Below, piece after piece: positions 41,993-50,453 of a stretch of DNA of 64,000 nt (positions are counted from its first letter, which is position 1; the number at the start of each line of letters is the position of its first letter). Below the pieces are notes generated by a model that had not been told where the DNA came from, searched no databases, and worked only from the letters and a program-made list of their open reading frames with translations. The stretch spans positions 62,001 through 126,000 of the forward strand of contig NZ_JAGQDE010000014.1 of assembly GCF_018069755.1 (NCBI RefSeq). The letters are read 5' to 3'. The translations under genes and the position numbers were made by a program. This DNA comes from Ideonella aquatica. GTDB taxonomy: Bacteria > Pseudomonadota > Gammaproteobacteria > Burkholderiales > Burkholderiaceae_C.

Positions 41993-43096
41993 ATGGCTCC
42001 CGGTGACTCCCATGATTCCTATGGCGCCCATGACGCCAGTCGACGCGGTCCCCGCCATCCCCGGCATGCACCTCCGTTTCCGGTGTCCAGGTCCTCCCCG
42101 TTTCCGGACGGCTATGACATCGTGGCCGAGCGCCATGCCTTGAAGGACCTGGTCGAGGCCGATGACCTGGACATGGCGGATCCGAGGTTCCAGCGCTATG
42201 CCGAGCTCGAGCGGCGAGAAGCGCTGCTGCGCAACATGCAGTCCGAGCATCACGCGACGGGCGGTGCGCAAAGGGATGTCGTGCCCTACCGTGAGGCCGT
42301 CGCGGTCAAGAACGACCTGGGTCGCCTGACCGACGAGGCCGACGACTCGATGACGATCCATACCCGAGAGGCATCAAGGCTCTTCATCGGCCGGGCGATG
42401 CTGCCGGGGGAGACCGGCGTCGGTCAGTCGGGGGGCAAGAAGGTCGGCGCTGCGATGCGGGCCATCTGGTACCTCTCGGGCAACGACAACCCGTATGCGG
42501 ACTTTGCGCTGATCGAGACCTGGACCTCGATGGAGAACGTGATCGCTGAGCTGGAGCGGCGCATCGACGGCATGGACCGCCGCCTGCACAGGATGCAGCG
42601 CCGCGGTCTGTCCTTCTCGATTGTTCGGGCGGATCCGCCCGTCAGCGTCGAGCTGGGATTTCGCAGTCCCTACGGCTACTCGGTGGTTCGTTTGATCTCG
42701 ACCTTCGACTACTTCGTCCGGATGGTCAAGACGCTGGTGCGCAAGGACCTGTTGTCCGACAAGGAGGGGTACGAGGACATCTACACGATGACCCGTCACA
42801 GCCGCAGGATCTTTGAGCGGGTGGTCTGGCTCCAGCGCTACCTGTTGAGAGACGAGCTGCGCCCGCTCTCGCGCAGGGACTGGCTGGCCAGTGCGGACGA
42901 GCTGGCGAAAAAGCGGGTTCAGGCGGCGGTGGCCTTGTTTGGCGAGCTGCCGCGGGGCGTCTTCAACGGCGATGTGCGGCCGCGTCACACGCGACGGCAT
43001 CTGGACGTTTCCGCGGAAGAGCTGCGCCTGCTCAACGAGGTGCCCTTGGCGGGCGATGACGCTCAGCTGGTGGCGGCCACCGAGGGGCTGCAGTGA
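41993..43096 (+). CDS. TIGR03761-family (PFL_4669) ICE protein
   Basis: 367 aa from ATG 41993, which follows a strong AGGAGG (41981-41986). Family blocks are TIHTREASRLFIGRAMLPGETG.., IWYLSGNDNPYADFALIETWTSM and FDYFVRMVKTLVRKDLLSDKEGYEDIYTMTRHSRRIFE. The gene is a marker of PFGI-1-type integrative elements, always between the STY4528-type gene and ssb. Its molecular role is unknown. The first 40 residues are His/Pro/Ser-rich and poorly conserved. Confidence 0.85.
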   Translation: MAPGDSHDSYGAHDASRRGPRHPRHAPPFPVSRSSPFPDGYDIVAERHALKDLVEADDLDMADPRFQRYAELERREALLRNMQSEHHATGGAQRDVVPYREAVAVKNDLGRLTDEADDSMTIHTREASRLFIGRAMLPGETGVGQSGGKKVGAAMRAIWYLSGNDNPYADFALIETWTSMENVIAELERRIDGMDRRLHRMQRRGLSFSIVRADPPVSVELGFRSPYGYSVVRLISTFDYFVRMVKTLVRKDLLSDKEGYEDIYTMTRHSRRIFERVVWLQRYLLRDELRPLSRRDWLASADELAKKRVQAAVALFGELPRGVFNGDVRPRHTRRHLDVSAEELRLLNEVPLAGDDAQLVAATEGLQ

Positions 43097-43154
43097 GGGC
43101 CCGCCGTGGTGGCCTGCGCTGCGCCAGTGGTGGCGCGGCCATGCTGCCCGGGGC

Positions 43155-43748
43155 ATGGGGCGGCAAGGGCTGCGCCTGCGGCGGGGATGGCGAGCGCAAA
43201 GGGCTGTGACAGTGGTGGATCCCGTGGGTGATGGGGCTGTGGCAGCGGCGGAGCCCGAGGCCAAAGGCCGATCCAGTGGCGGGGGTTTGTGGATGGAAAC
43301 GCTGATGGATGTGCCGGCGGGGCAGATGGGGGTCACACAGGGGGTGGACCGCAAAGGGCCTTTAAAGGGTAAGGGCGGAGCCCTGGCGCAGTGGCACCGG
43401 CAGGCCGCACACAAGCTCGCGACAGTGCATGAGGCCATGCAGGTGCTGGCGCAGGCCACACGGGAGGTGCAGGGTCGGCGCTGGAGCCTGCAGGTGCACA
43501 GGCTGCGGGACACGGCGTGGCAGTTGCGCTGGCGAGAGGCCTCGCCGCCTCGGTCCCACACGGTGTGGGAGTGCATCGAGCCGGAGCTGTCGCAGCTGGC
43601 CCCGGGCCTGGCGCAGTGGTTGCGGGAAACGCAGGACTCGGCCGTGCTGCTCAACCACCAGGAGCAGGTGGCGCGCTATGAGCTCAAGACCATTGCCAGG
43701 TTGCTCGGCAGCCGGGCGCCGCACGGCGGCGAACACGGCGCCGGGTGA
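43155..43748 (+). CDS. DUF3158-family ICE protein
   Basis: 197 aa from ATG 43155; ATG 43293 would give 151 aa and may be the real start, since the conserved part begins near there. The conserved domain reads KGPLKGKGGALAQWHRQAAHKLATVHEAMQVLAQATREVQGRRWSLQVHRL.., ending with LLNHQEQVARYELKTIARLL, as in DUF3158 proteins that sit between TIGR03761 and ssb genes. It is mostly helical and its function is unknown. Confidence 0.65.
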   Translation: MGRQGLRLRRGWRAQRAVTVVDPVGDGAVAAAEPEAKGRSSGGGLWMETLMDVPAGQMGVTQGVDRKGPLKGKGGALAQWHRQAAHKLATVHEAMQVLAQATREVQGRRWSLQVHRLRDTAWQLRWREASPPRSHTVWECIEPELSQLAPGLAQWLRETQDSAVLLNHQEQVARYELKTIARLLGSRAPHGGEHGAG

Positions 43749-43798
43749 CAGTGACCTGGCGCGTCGCTAGTATTCCAATGCATCGCCCTGGAGGGCCC

Positions 43799-44071
43799 AT
43801 GAACATGTTCGACACCGTTGCTGCCCAACCCCAGCTGGTCCTTGCGGCTGTCGCGTTGGCCCTCGGTTGTGGCTACCTGCTGTGGCAGGTGCTCTTCAGG
43901 CGGCTGCCGATCCATCACTTCGGGACCCATCAGGTGATCGAGGCGCTTCGGTGGGAGCCGCTGGCGCAGCAGCATCGCCTGGCCGCGCAGGGCTCGCTGA
44001 CCCGTCTGCAGTGGTTCCTGCTGCGAAGACGTCATCTAATCCGGCTGCGAACCGAGCTGCGCATCCGGTAG
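43799..44071 (+). CDS. Small single-pass membrane protein
   Basis: 90 aa from ATG 43799, preceded by GGAGGG. One membrane segment (QLVLAAVALALGCGYLLWQVLF) near residues 9-30 is followed by a basic cytoplasmic tail (LRRRHLIRLRTELRIR). No family is recognised. It sits between the DUF3158 gene and ssb. Confidence 0.55.
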   Translation: MNMFDTVAAQPQLVLAAVALALGCGYLLWQVLFRRLPIHHFGTHQVIEALRWEPLAQQHRLAAQGSLTRLQWFLLRRRHLIRLRTELRIR

Positions 44072-44179
44072 CGGAAGGCGCTGGGCATCCAGCGCATCGA
44101 CACAGACAACACCAGCAGCCGCAAAGGCGCTTTTCCCCGGACACACCCCAAGAGGAAGCTGATCGACAAAGGGGACACC

Positions 44180-44590
44180 ATGTCCATTGAATCCATCGTC
44201 CGCGGTAATCTGACCAAGGATCCCGAAGCCCGCGAAGTCAAGGTGAATGGCGAAAGCCGGCGCGTGGTCGACATTCGCATCTTCAGCGACGAGTACCGGC
44301 GCGAAGGTGAACAACTCATCCAGGACGATGACCGCTGCGTGGGCGTCGACGTCACGCTCTGGTCCGAGCGACTGGGTGAGCAGGTGATGGCCCACCTGCG
44401 CAAGGGCAGCCGCGTGGAGGCCAAGGGGGCGATGTACTTGCACCGCTACAAGGACCGTGAGACCGGTGAGCCGCGTGCCGGCCTGCAGATGAACGCCGAC
44501 AGCGTGACGCTGGTGCTGGCGCGCATCGAGTCGATCGCCTTCGCGCCCTCGCGCCGCACGCAGGAGGCCGAGGAGGCCGCGGCGGGCTGA
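44180..44590 (+). CDS. ssb: Single-stranded DNA-binding protein, ICE type
   Basis: 136 aa. The OB fold is clear: MSIESIVRGNLTKDPEAREV.., RRVVDIRIFSDEYRREG, VGVDVTLWSERLGEQVMAHLRKGSRVEAKGAMYLHRYKD. The acidic tip (DDDIPF) of chromosomal SSB is absent and the C terminus ends EEAEEAAAG, as is common in ICE-encoded SSB. It should coat single-stranded DNA during transfer or replication. It starts a small run of genes leading to the helicase. Confidence 0.85.
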   Translation: MSIESIVRGNLTKDPEAREVKVNGESRRVVDIRIFSDEYRREGEQLIQDDDRCVGVDVTLWSERLGEQVMAHLRKGSRVEAKGAMYLHRYKDRETGEPRAGLQMNADSVTLVLARIESIAFAPSRRTQEAEEAAAG

Positions 44591-44673
44591 GACGGGCACG
44601 GCCGGCTGGGTCGGTTGGCCGTCTGACAGCGCGCGCGGCCTAGCCGCCGGACAGCACACGACAGGAGCAATGC

Positions 44674-44937
44674 ATGCATCACAGAACGCCCCCGGATCTG
44701 GCCGAGTCTGCCTGGCGCGCGGTGCGCGCCTGCGCCTTCGATGTCGTGCACCTGGCGGCGCGCTCCGGGCGCGCCAGCCTGAGGGTGCAAGGCGTGCAGC
44801 TGCTGGCTCAGCGGATCGGCACCTCTCGGGCCAGTGCGCCCTGGGCCTTCATTCGGCTCAGCATGCGCCGCGGCGCAGCGCCGGCCGAGGTCACCTTCGT
44901 GTCTTCGCTGCCAGAGGAACGGGATCATGGCGGCTGA
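44674..44937 (+). CDS. Small ICE protein of unknown function
   Basis: 87 aa from ATG 44674, with a GGAGCA ribosome-binding sequence. The chain is an Ala/Arg-rich amphipathic sequence without a recognised family. Its end overlaps the next gene by 11 bp, which suggests both are real and coupled. Confidence 0.45.
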   Translation: MHHRTPPDLAESAWRAVRACAFDVVHLAARSGRASLRVQGVQLLAQRIGTSRASAPWAFIRLSMRRGAAPAEVTFVSSLPEERDHGG

Positions 44938-45427
44938 GTCGGGTGTGCAACGCGCTGCGGTGGTCACCGCGCAGGTTTGGTACGGCCGCTTCGGTGACAT
45001 GCTGATCGAGACCTGTGTCGACGGCACGGTGTGGATCAATGGAGAGCCGGTGGCGGGCAAGCGGTCCCAGCCAGCGGCAGTGACGACGCCTTCGCCGCCG
45101 ACGTCAGCGCAGGCAGAGGACGAGGCCGGTGCCCGCCCGGACGCAGCAGCGCAGGACCAGCCCTACGACTGCGATGCGCTCATCCAGGCCGCTGAGGACA
45201 AGGCCTTTGCGGGCTGTGGCCTGTCGGATTGGCTCTGGGAGCAGCGGGTGCAGGCCTACTACGCAGGCATCCTGGCCAGGGCCCCGGCGCAGCACCGCCA
45301 GCGCACCGTACAGGCCTTGCTGGCGCGAGGCTACGAGCCGGGCTATGTCTCACCCGATCTGGGGCCCGGCTACTGCAGCCGAACCGGCATTGACGAACAC
45401 TACTGCACGTGCGGCTATCACCTCTGA
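44927..45427 (+). CDS. ICE protein of unknown function with Cys-rich C terminus
   Basis: 166 aa from ATG 44927. It begins with a beta hairpin (AQVWYGRFGDMLIETCVDGTVWINGEPV), has an Ala/Pro linker, and a C-terminal helical part ending PGYCSRTGIDEHYCTCGYHL. That tail has a possible CxCxxC-like metal site. It is coupled to the small gene upstream and 64 bp before the helicase start. Confidence 0.55.
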   Translation: MAAESGVQRAAVVTAQVWYGRFGDMLIETCVDGTVWINGEPVAGKRSQPAAVTTPSPPTSAQAEDEAGARPDAAAQDQPYDCDALIQAAEDKAFAGCGLSDWLWEQRVQAYYAGILARAPAQHRQRTVQALLARGYEPGYVSPDLGPGYCSRTGIDEHYCTCGYHL

Positions 45428-45491
45428 GGCGATCGCGGTCGTGCGGCCGAGCCTGGCCAGCTCGTCAGGCACTGCCCAGGTGACCGGTGCC

Positions 45492-47444
45492 ATGTCCACC
45501 GATGTCACCGAGCGGCCTTCCTTCGCGCCGGTCGCGCCCGCCTTGCGACCGTTTGTCCAGCGCGCCGCTTGCGACGGTCGGCGCATGGGCCTGGCCACGC
45601 CGTTCGGGGACGAGGTGAGCGCGCTGATGCGCTCCCTGGGTGCCAGCTGGACGCCCTACCGCCGCATGTGGCTGTGCGAGGTCGACGGCCTGCGCGAACT
45701 GCTGGACGGTCTGCAGCGCGCGGCCGCTCGTCTGCCGGCCTTCTCGTTCGACGATGCGCGGGCGCTGGCAGTGGCGGCCTGGCAGAACCCTCAGACCGAC
45801 TACTTCACCTCGCTGCTCGATGTGCAAGTGATGCCCTTGGCCAAGGGCGGCTACGCGGTGTCATCGGCCTTCGATCCGCTGGTGGTGCGGGCGCTGAAGC
45901 GGCTGGGGGGACGATTCCACAAGCCCGCGCGGGCCTGGGAGGTCAGGCGCGATCGGCAGGAGATCCTTCGTGTGCTGCACGAGGTGGCCGGGGTCGACGA
46001 GACCGTCGTGTTCGTGCACGAAGGAGCGCTGCTGCTGGAAGACCTGGTGGCCGCTGCCAGGAGCGAGGTGCCGATCGCTGTGCCTGGCGCCGCTCCGCCG
46101 GCGACAGGTGGCGGTGAACAGGCGGAGACAGCCATGCCCTTGGGCGCCGGTTTTGTGTCTGCGCTGGGCACGCCGCTGGTGCGCTTGGCCGTGGACGAGA
46201 AGGCGCTGGCCAGGGCCGCGCGCGAATGCGGCCTGCGTGACTACCAGGTGGCCGGCGTGAGGCATCTGCTGGGCCTCTCCAGTGGCCTGTTGGCGGATGA
46301 CATGGGTCTGGGCAAGACCAGGCAGGCCGTCGTGGCCGGTCGGCTCGCTGCCGGTGCTGACCAGGTGCTGGTCGCCTGCCCTGCCAGCCTGGCGCTGAAT
46401 TGGGAGCGTGAGATCCGCGCGGTATACCCGAACGCCCGCATCGCGCTGGTGGGTCAGCACCCGATGGTGCAGGTCCGCGCAGCGGACTGGATCATCGCGA
46501 ACTACGAGCGCCTGGGTGGCCTGGTGCGCGAGGCCAGCCTGCGACTGGCGGTCATGTTGGTGGACGAGGCTCACTACCTCAAGGAGCACCAGGCCGGACG
46601 CACCCGCAATGCGTTCTTGCTGGCTGAGCGTGTACCGCGGCGGTTTTTGCTGACCGGCACACCTGTGCTCAACCGCGAGATCGAGGTCCACACCCTGCTG
46701 CGACTCTCGGGGCATCCCTTGGGCCGGATGCCGCTGGTGGAGTTCCGCAAACAATTCGCCGGCGACGCTGGCAAGCGCGCCCAGCTCGCCGAGCGCGTCA
46801 GCGAGTGGATGCTGCGCCGGGGCAAGGACGTGCTCAAGGATCTGGGAGACAAGCTGCACCAGACCAGAGTCCTGCAGGCGCCGGACAAGCTGGCGGTGTA
46901 CCGCAGCATCCTGGCCGATCCCAGCCTGCAGACGATGCCCAAGCTCACCAAGCTGCGTCAGCATCTGGAGGCCTCCAAGGTCGACTTCCTGATCGACTCG
47001 GTCCGATGCCTGCCCCAGAACGGCAAGGCGCTGATCTTCTGCGAGTACATGGACACCGTGGACCAGCTCAAGGAGGCCCTGGCCAGCGACGGCGTGCGCT
47101 GTGTCAGCCTGGTGGGCTCAGACCCACCCAAGAAGCGCATGGCGGCGGTGGACGCGTTTCAGCGGGACCCTGCGGTGCAGGTCTTCATCGGCACCACGAT
47201 GGCGGCCGGGGTGGGCATCACGCTCACTGCGGCCAACTACGTCTTCTTCGCATCGCTGCCTTGGACGCCGGCGCTCAAGCGTCAGGCGGAGGACAGGGCC
47301 TACCGCAGCGGCAACACCCGCGATGTGTTCGTCATCACACCCCTGGTGGCCGGAACGATCGACGAGCAGATCTATGCCTTGCTCGAGGCCAAGCGCGACA
47401 TCGAAATGTCGATCGTTGAGGCGAATCGGGTGGGGGTGGGTTGA
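45492..47444 (+). CDS. SNF2-family helicase, SMARCAL1-like
   Basis: 650 aa from ATG 45492. The first about 210 residues contain two short domains that read like HARP repeats: GDEVSALMRSLGASWTPYRRMWLCEVDGLRELLDGL, and SAFDPLVVRALKRLGGRFHKPARAWEV. The SNF2 motor follows: Walker A DDMGLGKT with K275, DEAH at 358-361 (VDEAHYLKE), TGTPVLN, and helicase C terminus with QVFIGTTMAAGVGITLTAAN and QAEDRAYRSGN. HARP-containing SNF2 enzymes anneal ssDNA bubbles and remodel forks. Downstream of ssb on an ICE this suggests a role in transfer or replication of the element. Confidence 0.85.
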   Translation: MSTDVTERPSFAPVAPALRPFVQRAACDGRRMGLATPFGDEVSALMRSLGASWTPYRRMWLCEVDGLRELLDGLQRAAARLPAFSFDDARALAVAAWQNPQTDYFTSLLDVQVMPLAKGGYAVSSAFDPLVVRALKRLGGRFHKPARAWEVRRDRQEILRVLHEVAGVDETVVFVHEGALLLEDLVAAARSEVPIAVPGAAPPATGGGEQAETAMPLGAGFVSALGTPLVRLAVDEKALARAARECGLRDYQVAGVRHLLGLSSGLLADDMGLGKTRQAVVAGRLAAGADQVLVACPASLALNWEREIRAVYPNARIALVGQHPMVQVRAADWIIANYERLGGLVREASLRLAVMLVDEAHYLKEHQAGRTRNAFLLAERVPRRFLLTGTPVLNREIEVHTLLRLSGHPLGRMPLVEFRKQFAGDAGKRAQLAERVSEWMLRRGKDVLKDLGDKLHQTRVLQAPDKLAVYRSILADPSLQTMPKLTKLRQHLEASKVDFLIDSVRCLPQNGKALIFCEYMDTVDQLKEALASDGVRCVSLVGSDPPKKRMAAVDAFQRDPAVQVFIGTTMAAGVGITLTAANYVFFASLPWTPALKRQAEDRAYRSGNTRDVFVITPLVAGTIDEQIYALLEAKRDIEMSIVEANRVGVG

Positions 47445-47515
47445 GTGGTTCGGGCTCGCGCATGAGGGAGTAAGCAGCGGGCTCAGCTGGGGTTTCGCAG
47501 TGACAAGCAGCTAGG

Positions 47516-47535
47516 GCGGTGCGCCAGCGCACCGC
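47516..47535. terminator. Bidirectional hairpin between convergent genes
   Basis: A perfect 8-bp stem GCGGTGCG / CGCACCGC with loop CCAG lies between the helicase stop (47444) and the stop of the minus-strand H-NS-like gene (47543). It is placed to stop transcription from both sides, though no U-tract is seen. Confidence 0.5.
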
Positions 47536-47542
47536 GGCCCGT

Positions 47543-47848
47543 TCAGATCGCGAAGTCGATGAGCGCCCGACCTGCCGCAAGCTGCGTCTGCAGCCACTTC
47601 GGCTTCAGCCCGCGGCCCGACCAGGTCTGGCCGGATGCTGGGTCTCGGTACTTGGCGGCCACCTTGGTGCCAGCGGCCTTCTTGACGCCGTCGCCGGCGC
47701 GATGTGCCAGATCAGCTGCGGTGAGGCCGTACTCGGCCATCAGGGCTTTGACCTTGCTGATGGCGTCGGCGCGGGCGGTGCGTTGCATCTCGGCTATCTG
47801 CCGATCAAGGGCGTCCTTCTGGGCGATTAGGTCTTGGAGTGTGGACAT
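47543..47848 (-). CDS. H-NS-family DNA-binding protein
   Basis: 101 aa from ATG 47848. An N-terminal oligomerisation helix (TLQDLIAQKDALDRQIAEMQRTARADAISKVKALMAEYGL) and a C-terminal AT-hook-like DNA-binding domain (KYRDPASGQTWSGRGLKPKWL) define the short Burkholderiales type. H-NS proteins silence AT-rich horizontally acquired DNA. The copy lies at the junction of ICE backbone and cargo and could silence the AT-richer SIR2-like gene or moderate the element. Confidence 0.85.
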   Translation of the reverse strand: MSTLQDLIAQKDALDRQIAEMQRTARADAISKVKALMAEYGLTAADLAHRAGDGVKKAAGTKVAAKYRDPASGQTWSGRGLKPKWLQTQLAAGRALIDFAI

Positions 47849-48198
47849 TGCAAGGGTGAATGCTCTAGGAGGCGTCATGGTAGCGCCGCCACCCGACGAT
47901 TCAAGACCAATCTGGGGACGCGCTTCACGCAATCGTCTATGGGCGGTTGGTAGAGTGAGGCGGCGGGCGGCCGCTCAATACCCTCTACTGATCGTGTACA
48001 CCTTCAGCGCCGATGGGCGGAACACGCCGCGGGCTGTCATCAGGCACGACAAGAAAGGCATCACCATCCCCGAGGAGGAAATGATCTCGCTTGAGCGCGA
48101 GGTTCGAGAAGATGCAGGCCACTTGCTCAGCATAGCCGCCCGCATGGGTTGCGATTTCTAGCTCATGCCCTGAGCCACTGGCGCGCCACCATCGCCGG
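47849..48198. other. Cargo junction, mostly non-coding
   Basis: About 350 bp. It includes the H-NS-like gene's promoter region. A possible 55-residue frame from GTG 47994 to 48161 (VYTFSADGRNTPRAVIRHD.. EEEMISLEREV) looks protein-like, but it lacks a clear ribosome site and is not called as a gene. Confidence 0.4.
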
Positions 48199-48447
48199 AT
48201 GGACACAGCCCACATCCGTCCCACTCTTCAGGCGCCCGACCGCCCCTGCTGGCACTGCTCAGCCTGGGGAGGTTGGGCATGGGGCGGGCCCGCCGGCCGG
48301 TGCACCCGCCCGAACCACTCCGCGGTGCGGGCGATGCCTGAGCGAGGGTGCGCTGGCTGGCAGCGCGATCCCGGCGCCGACGATGAGCCAGGGCCCCCCA
48401 CAGTCGTGCAAAATTATTACTGTTTGCAAGTAGGGGTCCTATCTTGA
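48199..48447 (+). CDS. Small Cys-rich protein coupled to the SIR2-like gene
   Basis: 82 aa from ATG 48199. It has RPCWHC (two Cys), GRCTRPN and ERGCAGWQRDPGADDEPGPP. The CxxC plus two further Cys could bind zinc. I recall similar small proteins on other betaproteobacterial elements, with unknown function. The stop overlaps the TTG start of the next gene (48444-48447), so expression of the two is coupled. Confidence 0.55.
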   Translation: MDTAHIRPTLQAPDRPCWHCSAWGGWAWGGPAGRCTRPNHSAVRAMPERGCAGWQRDPGADDEPGPPTVVQNYYCLQVGVLS

Positions 48448-49376
48448 TTACCAGGAAAACTGTCCTGATCCTAGGTGCAGGAGCGAGCATTCCGTATGGC
48501 TTTCCGAGCGGTTTAGATTTGACCAAGCTCATCAGGGCCATGAAGGCATCTGAACTCGAAATGGTTCCTATAAGCGAGGATTCCCGTGCAAGGAATAACA
48601 GAGCTGACGAATTCCTTTTTTCGTTCAACCGCTCGCAAGCGAAAAGCATAGACGCCTTCTTGGCTCGTAGAAGTGAGTTCTCCGACCTGGGAAAACTCGC
48701 GATAGCGATCCAAATACTTAAGCTGGAACAACCGGGGGTTATTTACGAAGGTCTGGCGCCGGGACGCTGGTTTTCAGACCTTTTGCACGCAATGGACGCT
48801 CCATGGGATCAGATGAACCAGAACAGAATATCTTTTGTCACGTTCAACTACGATAGGTCGCTTGAATTTGCCTTGTCGACGGCCCTGCAATATCGCCACG
48901 GAAAGACTCCAAACGAGGTGGAGGTGCTGATGAAGGAGTTTCCCATCGTGCACGCCTACGGGCAACTAGGCTCGCTAAACCCTGACGACCCTTCCTTTGT
49001 TCAATACGGTGCGCACAGCAACCCAATGGACACGCGTTTCCTCTTTCGTGCAATGCAGGGGATTCAGGTAATCCCTGAAGGACGTGACGGCAGCGATACG
49101 TTCTCCGAAGCACAGGCGCTCATTTCCCGTGCAGATGCCATTTGCTTTCTGGGGTTCGGGTTCGATGAAACGAACGTACGACGCCTCGGAGGAGAATCAA
49201 TCTTGGGATCAGGTGGGGAGACGCATTTTGCCGCCTCGGCTTTTCACTTAACAAAGGCCGAGACAGAAAAGGCCCTCAGGTCGATCTGCCATAACAAGTG
49301 GACGAGTTACTACCGGGACAGAATGTTCAATTCAGACTGCGCTAATACACTGAGGGAATCGTTGATTTTAGGGTAG
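48444..49376 (+). CDS. SIR2-like domain protein (putative defence NAD-binding/NADase protein)
   Basis: 310 aa from TTG 48444, with AGGGG upstream. The N terminus has the Rossmann-type NAD motif LILGAGASIPYGFPSGLDL. FVTFNYDRSLE, the catalytic-type His region IVHAYGQLGSLN and the late ICFLGFGFDETNVRRLG match SIR2-like domains found in anti-phage proteins, which deplete NAD+. No second domain is seen, so the protein is the minimal form and may need a partner. The gene is visibly AT-richer than its neighbours, a sign of recent acquisition. It is coupled to a small Cys-rich gene upstream. Confidence 0.7.
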   Translation: MITRKTVLILGAGASIPYGFPSGLDLTKLIRAMKASELEMVPISEDSRARNNRADEFLFSFNRSQAKSIDAFLARRSEFSDLGKLAIAIQILKLEQPGVIYEGLAPGRWFSDLLHAMDAPWDQMNQNRISFVTFNYDRSLEFALSTALQYRHGKTPNEVEVLMKEFPIVHAYGQLGSLNPDDPSFVQYGAHSNPMDTRFLFRAMQGIQVIPEGRDGSDTFSEAQALISRADAICFLGFGFDETNVRRLGGESILGSGGETHFAASAFHLTKAETEKALRSICHNKWTSYYRDRMFNSDCANTLRESLILG

Positions 49377-49448
49377 GCATACATATAGAACTACATCCCC
49401 CCCTTCAGGGGGATTCACACCGCCGTGCCGCCGCGCGACGCTCGCGCG

Positions 49449-49718
49449 ATGCCCTACGTCTTCACCCCGCCGGCTGCCTTCGAGTGGCCCGACATCTGGC
49501 TGCGCCAGGACATGCGCGGGCGCTTCTACTTCCTGATGGAGCCCATCCGAGCCGCGGCTGAGGCCTGCGGCATCCCCGAGGAGGATCTCGACCGGCAGAC
49601 CGCCACGACGATCGCGGCAGAGTGGTACCGGCACCACCTGCGGCACGGCGGCCGGCACTTCCCGCTGGCTGATCGGTGGCTGGCTGACCTTGAAGCTCAG
49701 TCGGACCGTACGCACTGA
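49449..49718 (+). CDS. Small protein of unknown function
   Basis: 89 aa from ATG 49449. It is compact and polar with several Trp/His residues (AAFEWPDIWLRQDMRGRFYFLMEPIRAAAEACGI, TIAAEWYRHHLRHGGRHFPLADRWL). No family is recognised. GC content returns to the ICE average here. Confidence 0.5.
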   Translation: MPYVFTPPAAFEWPDIWLRQDMRGRFYFLMEPIRAAAEACGIPEEDLDRQTATTIAAEWYRHHLRHGGRHFPLADRWLADLEAQSDRTH

Positions 49719-49780
49719 CCTCGGCGATCATTGACTCCCGCGACCGCGGTTCTCAGTCCATCAAGCAATCGGAGGAGAAG

Positions 49781-49957
49781 TTGAACAAGCGCATACTCAC
49801 CACAGGGACAGTTGGCATCGAAAGAAGGAGTTGGAACCCGCCAGCGCCTCCACCGCCGAGCCCGCCACCGCCACCGCCGCCACCGCCACCGCCGCCACCG
49901 CCACCGCCACCGCCACCGCCACCGCCACCGCCACCGCCACCGCCACCCTCGACGTGA
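49781..49957 (+). CDS. Polyproline small ORF with TTG start
   Basis: 58 aa from TTG 49781, preceded by GGAGGAG (49771-49777). MNKRILTTGTVGIERRSW is followed by a Pro-rich run of more than 30 prolines encoded by CCGCCA repeats, ending ST. It ends 16 bp before the start of the two-TM gene. Long proline runs stall ribosomes unless EF-P helps, so the ORF could be a regulatory leader or a short structural peptide. The reading frame fits the repeat exactly, but coding is not proven. Confidence 0.4.
   Translation: MNKRILTTGTVGIERRSWNPPAPPPPSPPPPPPPPPPPPPPPPPPPPPPPPPPPPPST
49860..49948. repeat. CCGCCA microsatellite-like repeat
   Basis: About 90 bp of near-perfect CCACCG units with a few CCGCCG interruptions. 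It can expand or contract in multiples of 6 bp, which keeps the polyproline frame open. Confidence 0.9.
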
Positions 49958-49973
49958 CAGAAAGTAGCGCTCG

Positions 49974-50453
49974 ATGCCCACCACCTCCGCCACCCGAGAG
50001 CTTGGCGCCGCCGTTTCTGATGTGCGTTACGCTGTGATCTACGGTGAGCTGAATGAGCGCTTCTGGACCCGAATCGACACGGCGTTGAGCCTCGTCAGTG
50101 CCATCGGTGGCTCAGCGGCGGTGGCGACATTCCTGGCGCAGTCCAACTTGGCCAATGCAGTAGCCGGAGCCGTTCTCGCGCTCGCTGGCGTATTGGGCTT
50201 GGTGTTGCGGCCCGGCCAAAAAGCGTCGCAGTTCCGTGAAGCGCGTATCGGCTACTTGAACCTGCTGGGGCGCGCTTGGTCGATGCAGGTTGGTGAGGTC
50301 GACGCAGAGCGCGCGCGCTTGGAGGCTGCCGCCCCTATTGGGCTGGACGGCTTGGGTCCGGTTGCGTGGAATCGTCTCGTGATACAGCTTGGGGACGAAG
50401 ACCGCGCGCAGGGGTTGACCACTTGGCAGTCTGTGCTGGCTTGGATCGCGTAG
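49974..50453 (+). CDS. Two-TM protein with SLATT-like layout
   Basis: 159 aa from ATG 49974. Two adjacent membrane segments (ALSLVSAIGGSAAVATFLA and AVAGAVLALAGVLGLVL, about 37-80) sit after an N-terminal amphipathic helix and before a cytoplasmic helical tail (KASQFREARIGYLNLLGRAWSM..). This order is that of SLATT effectors in nucleotide-activated immunity, which are thought to perforate membranes. The family call is by topology and residue pattern only. No nucleotide cyclase gene is adjacent. Confidence 0.5.
   Translation: MPTTSATRELGAAVSDVRYAVIYGELNERFWTRIDTALSLVSAIGGSAAVATFLAQSNLANAVAGAVLALAGVLGLVLRPGQKASQFREARIGYLNLLGRAWSMQVGEVDAERARLEAAAPIGLDGLGPVAWNRLVIQLGDEDRAQGLTTWQSVLAWIA

Noticed and set aside
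49860-49948. CRISPR-like array
   Set aside because: A 6-bp CCACCG microsatellite without spacers; no cas genes in the window.
49697-49993. Minus-strand 98-aa frame rich in Trp-Arg
   Set aside because: It is the antisense reading of the CCGCCA repeat (TGGCGG gives WR repeats), with no ribosome site.
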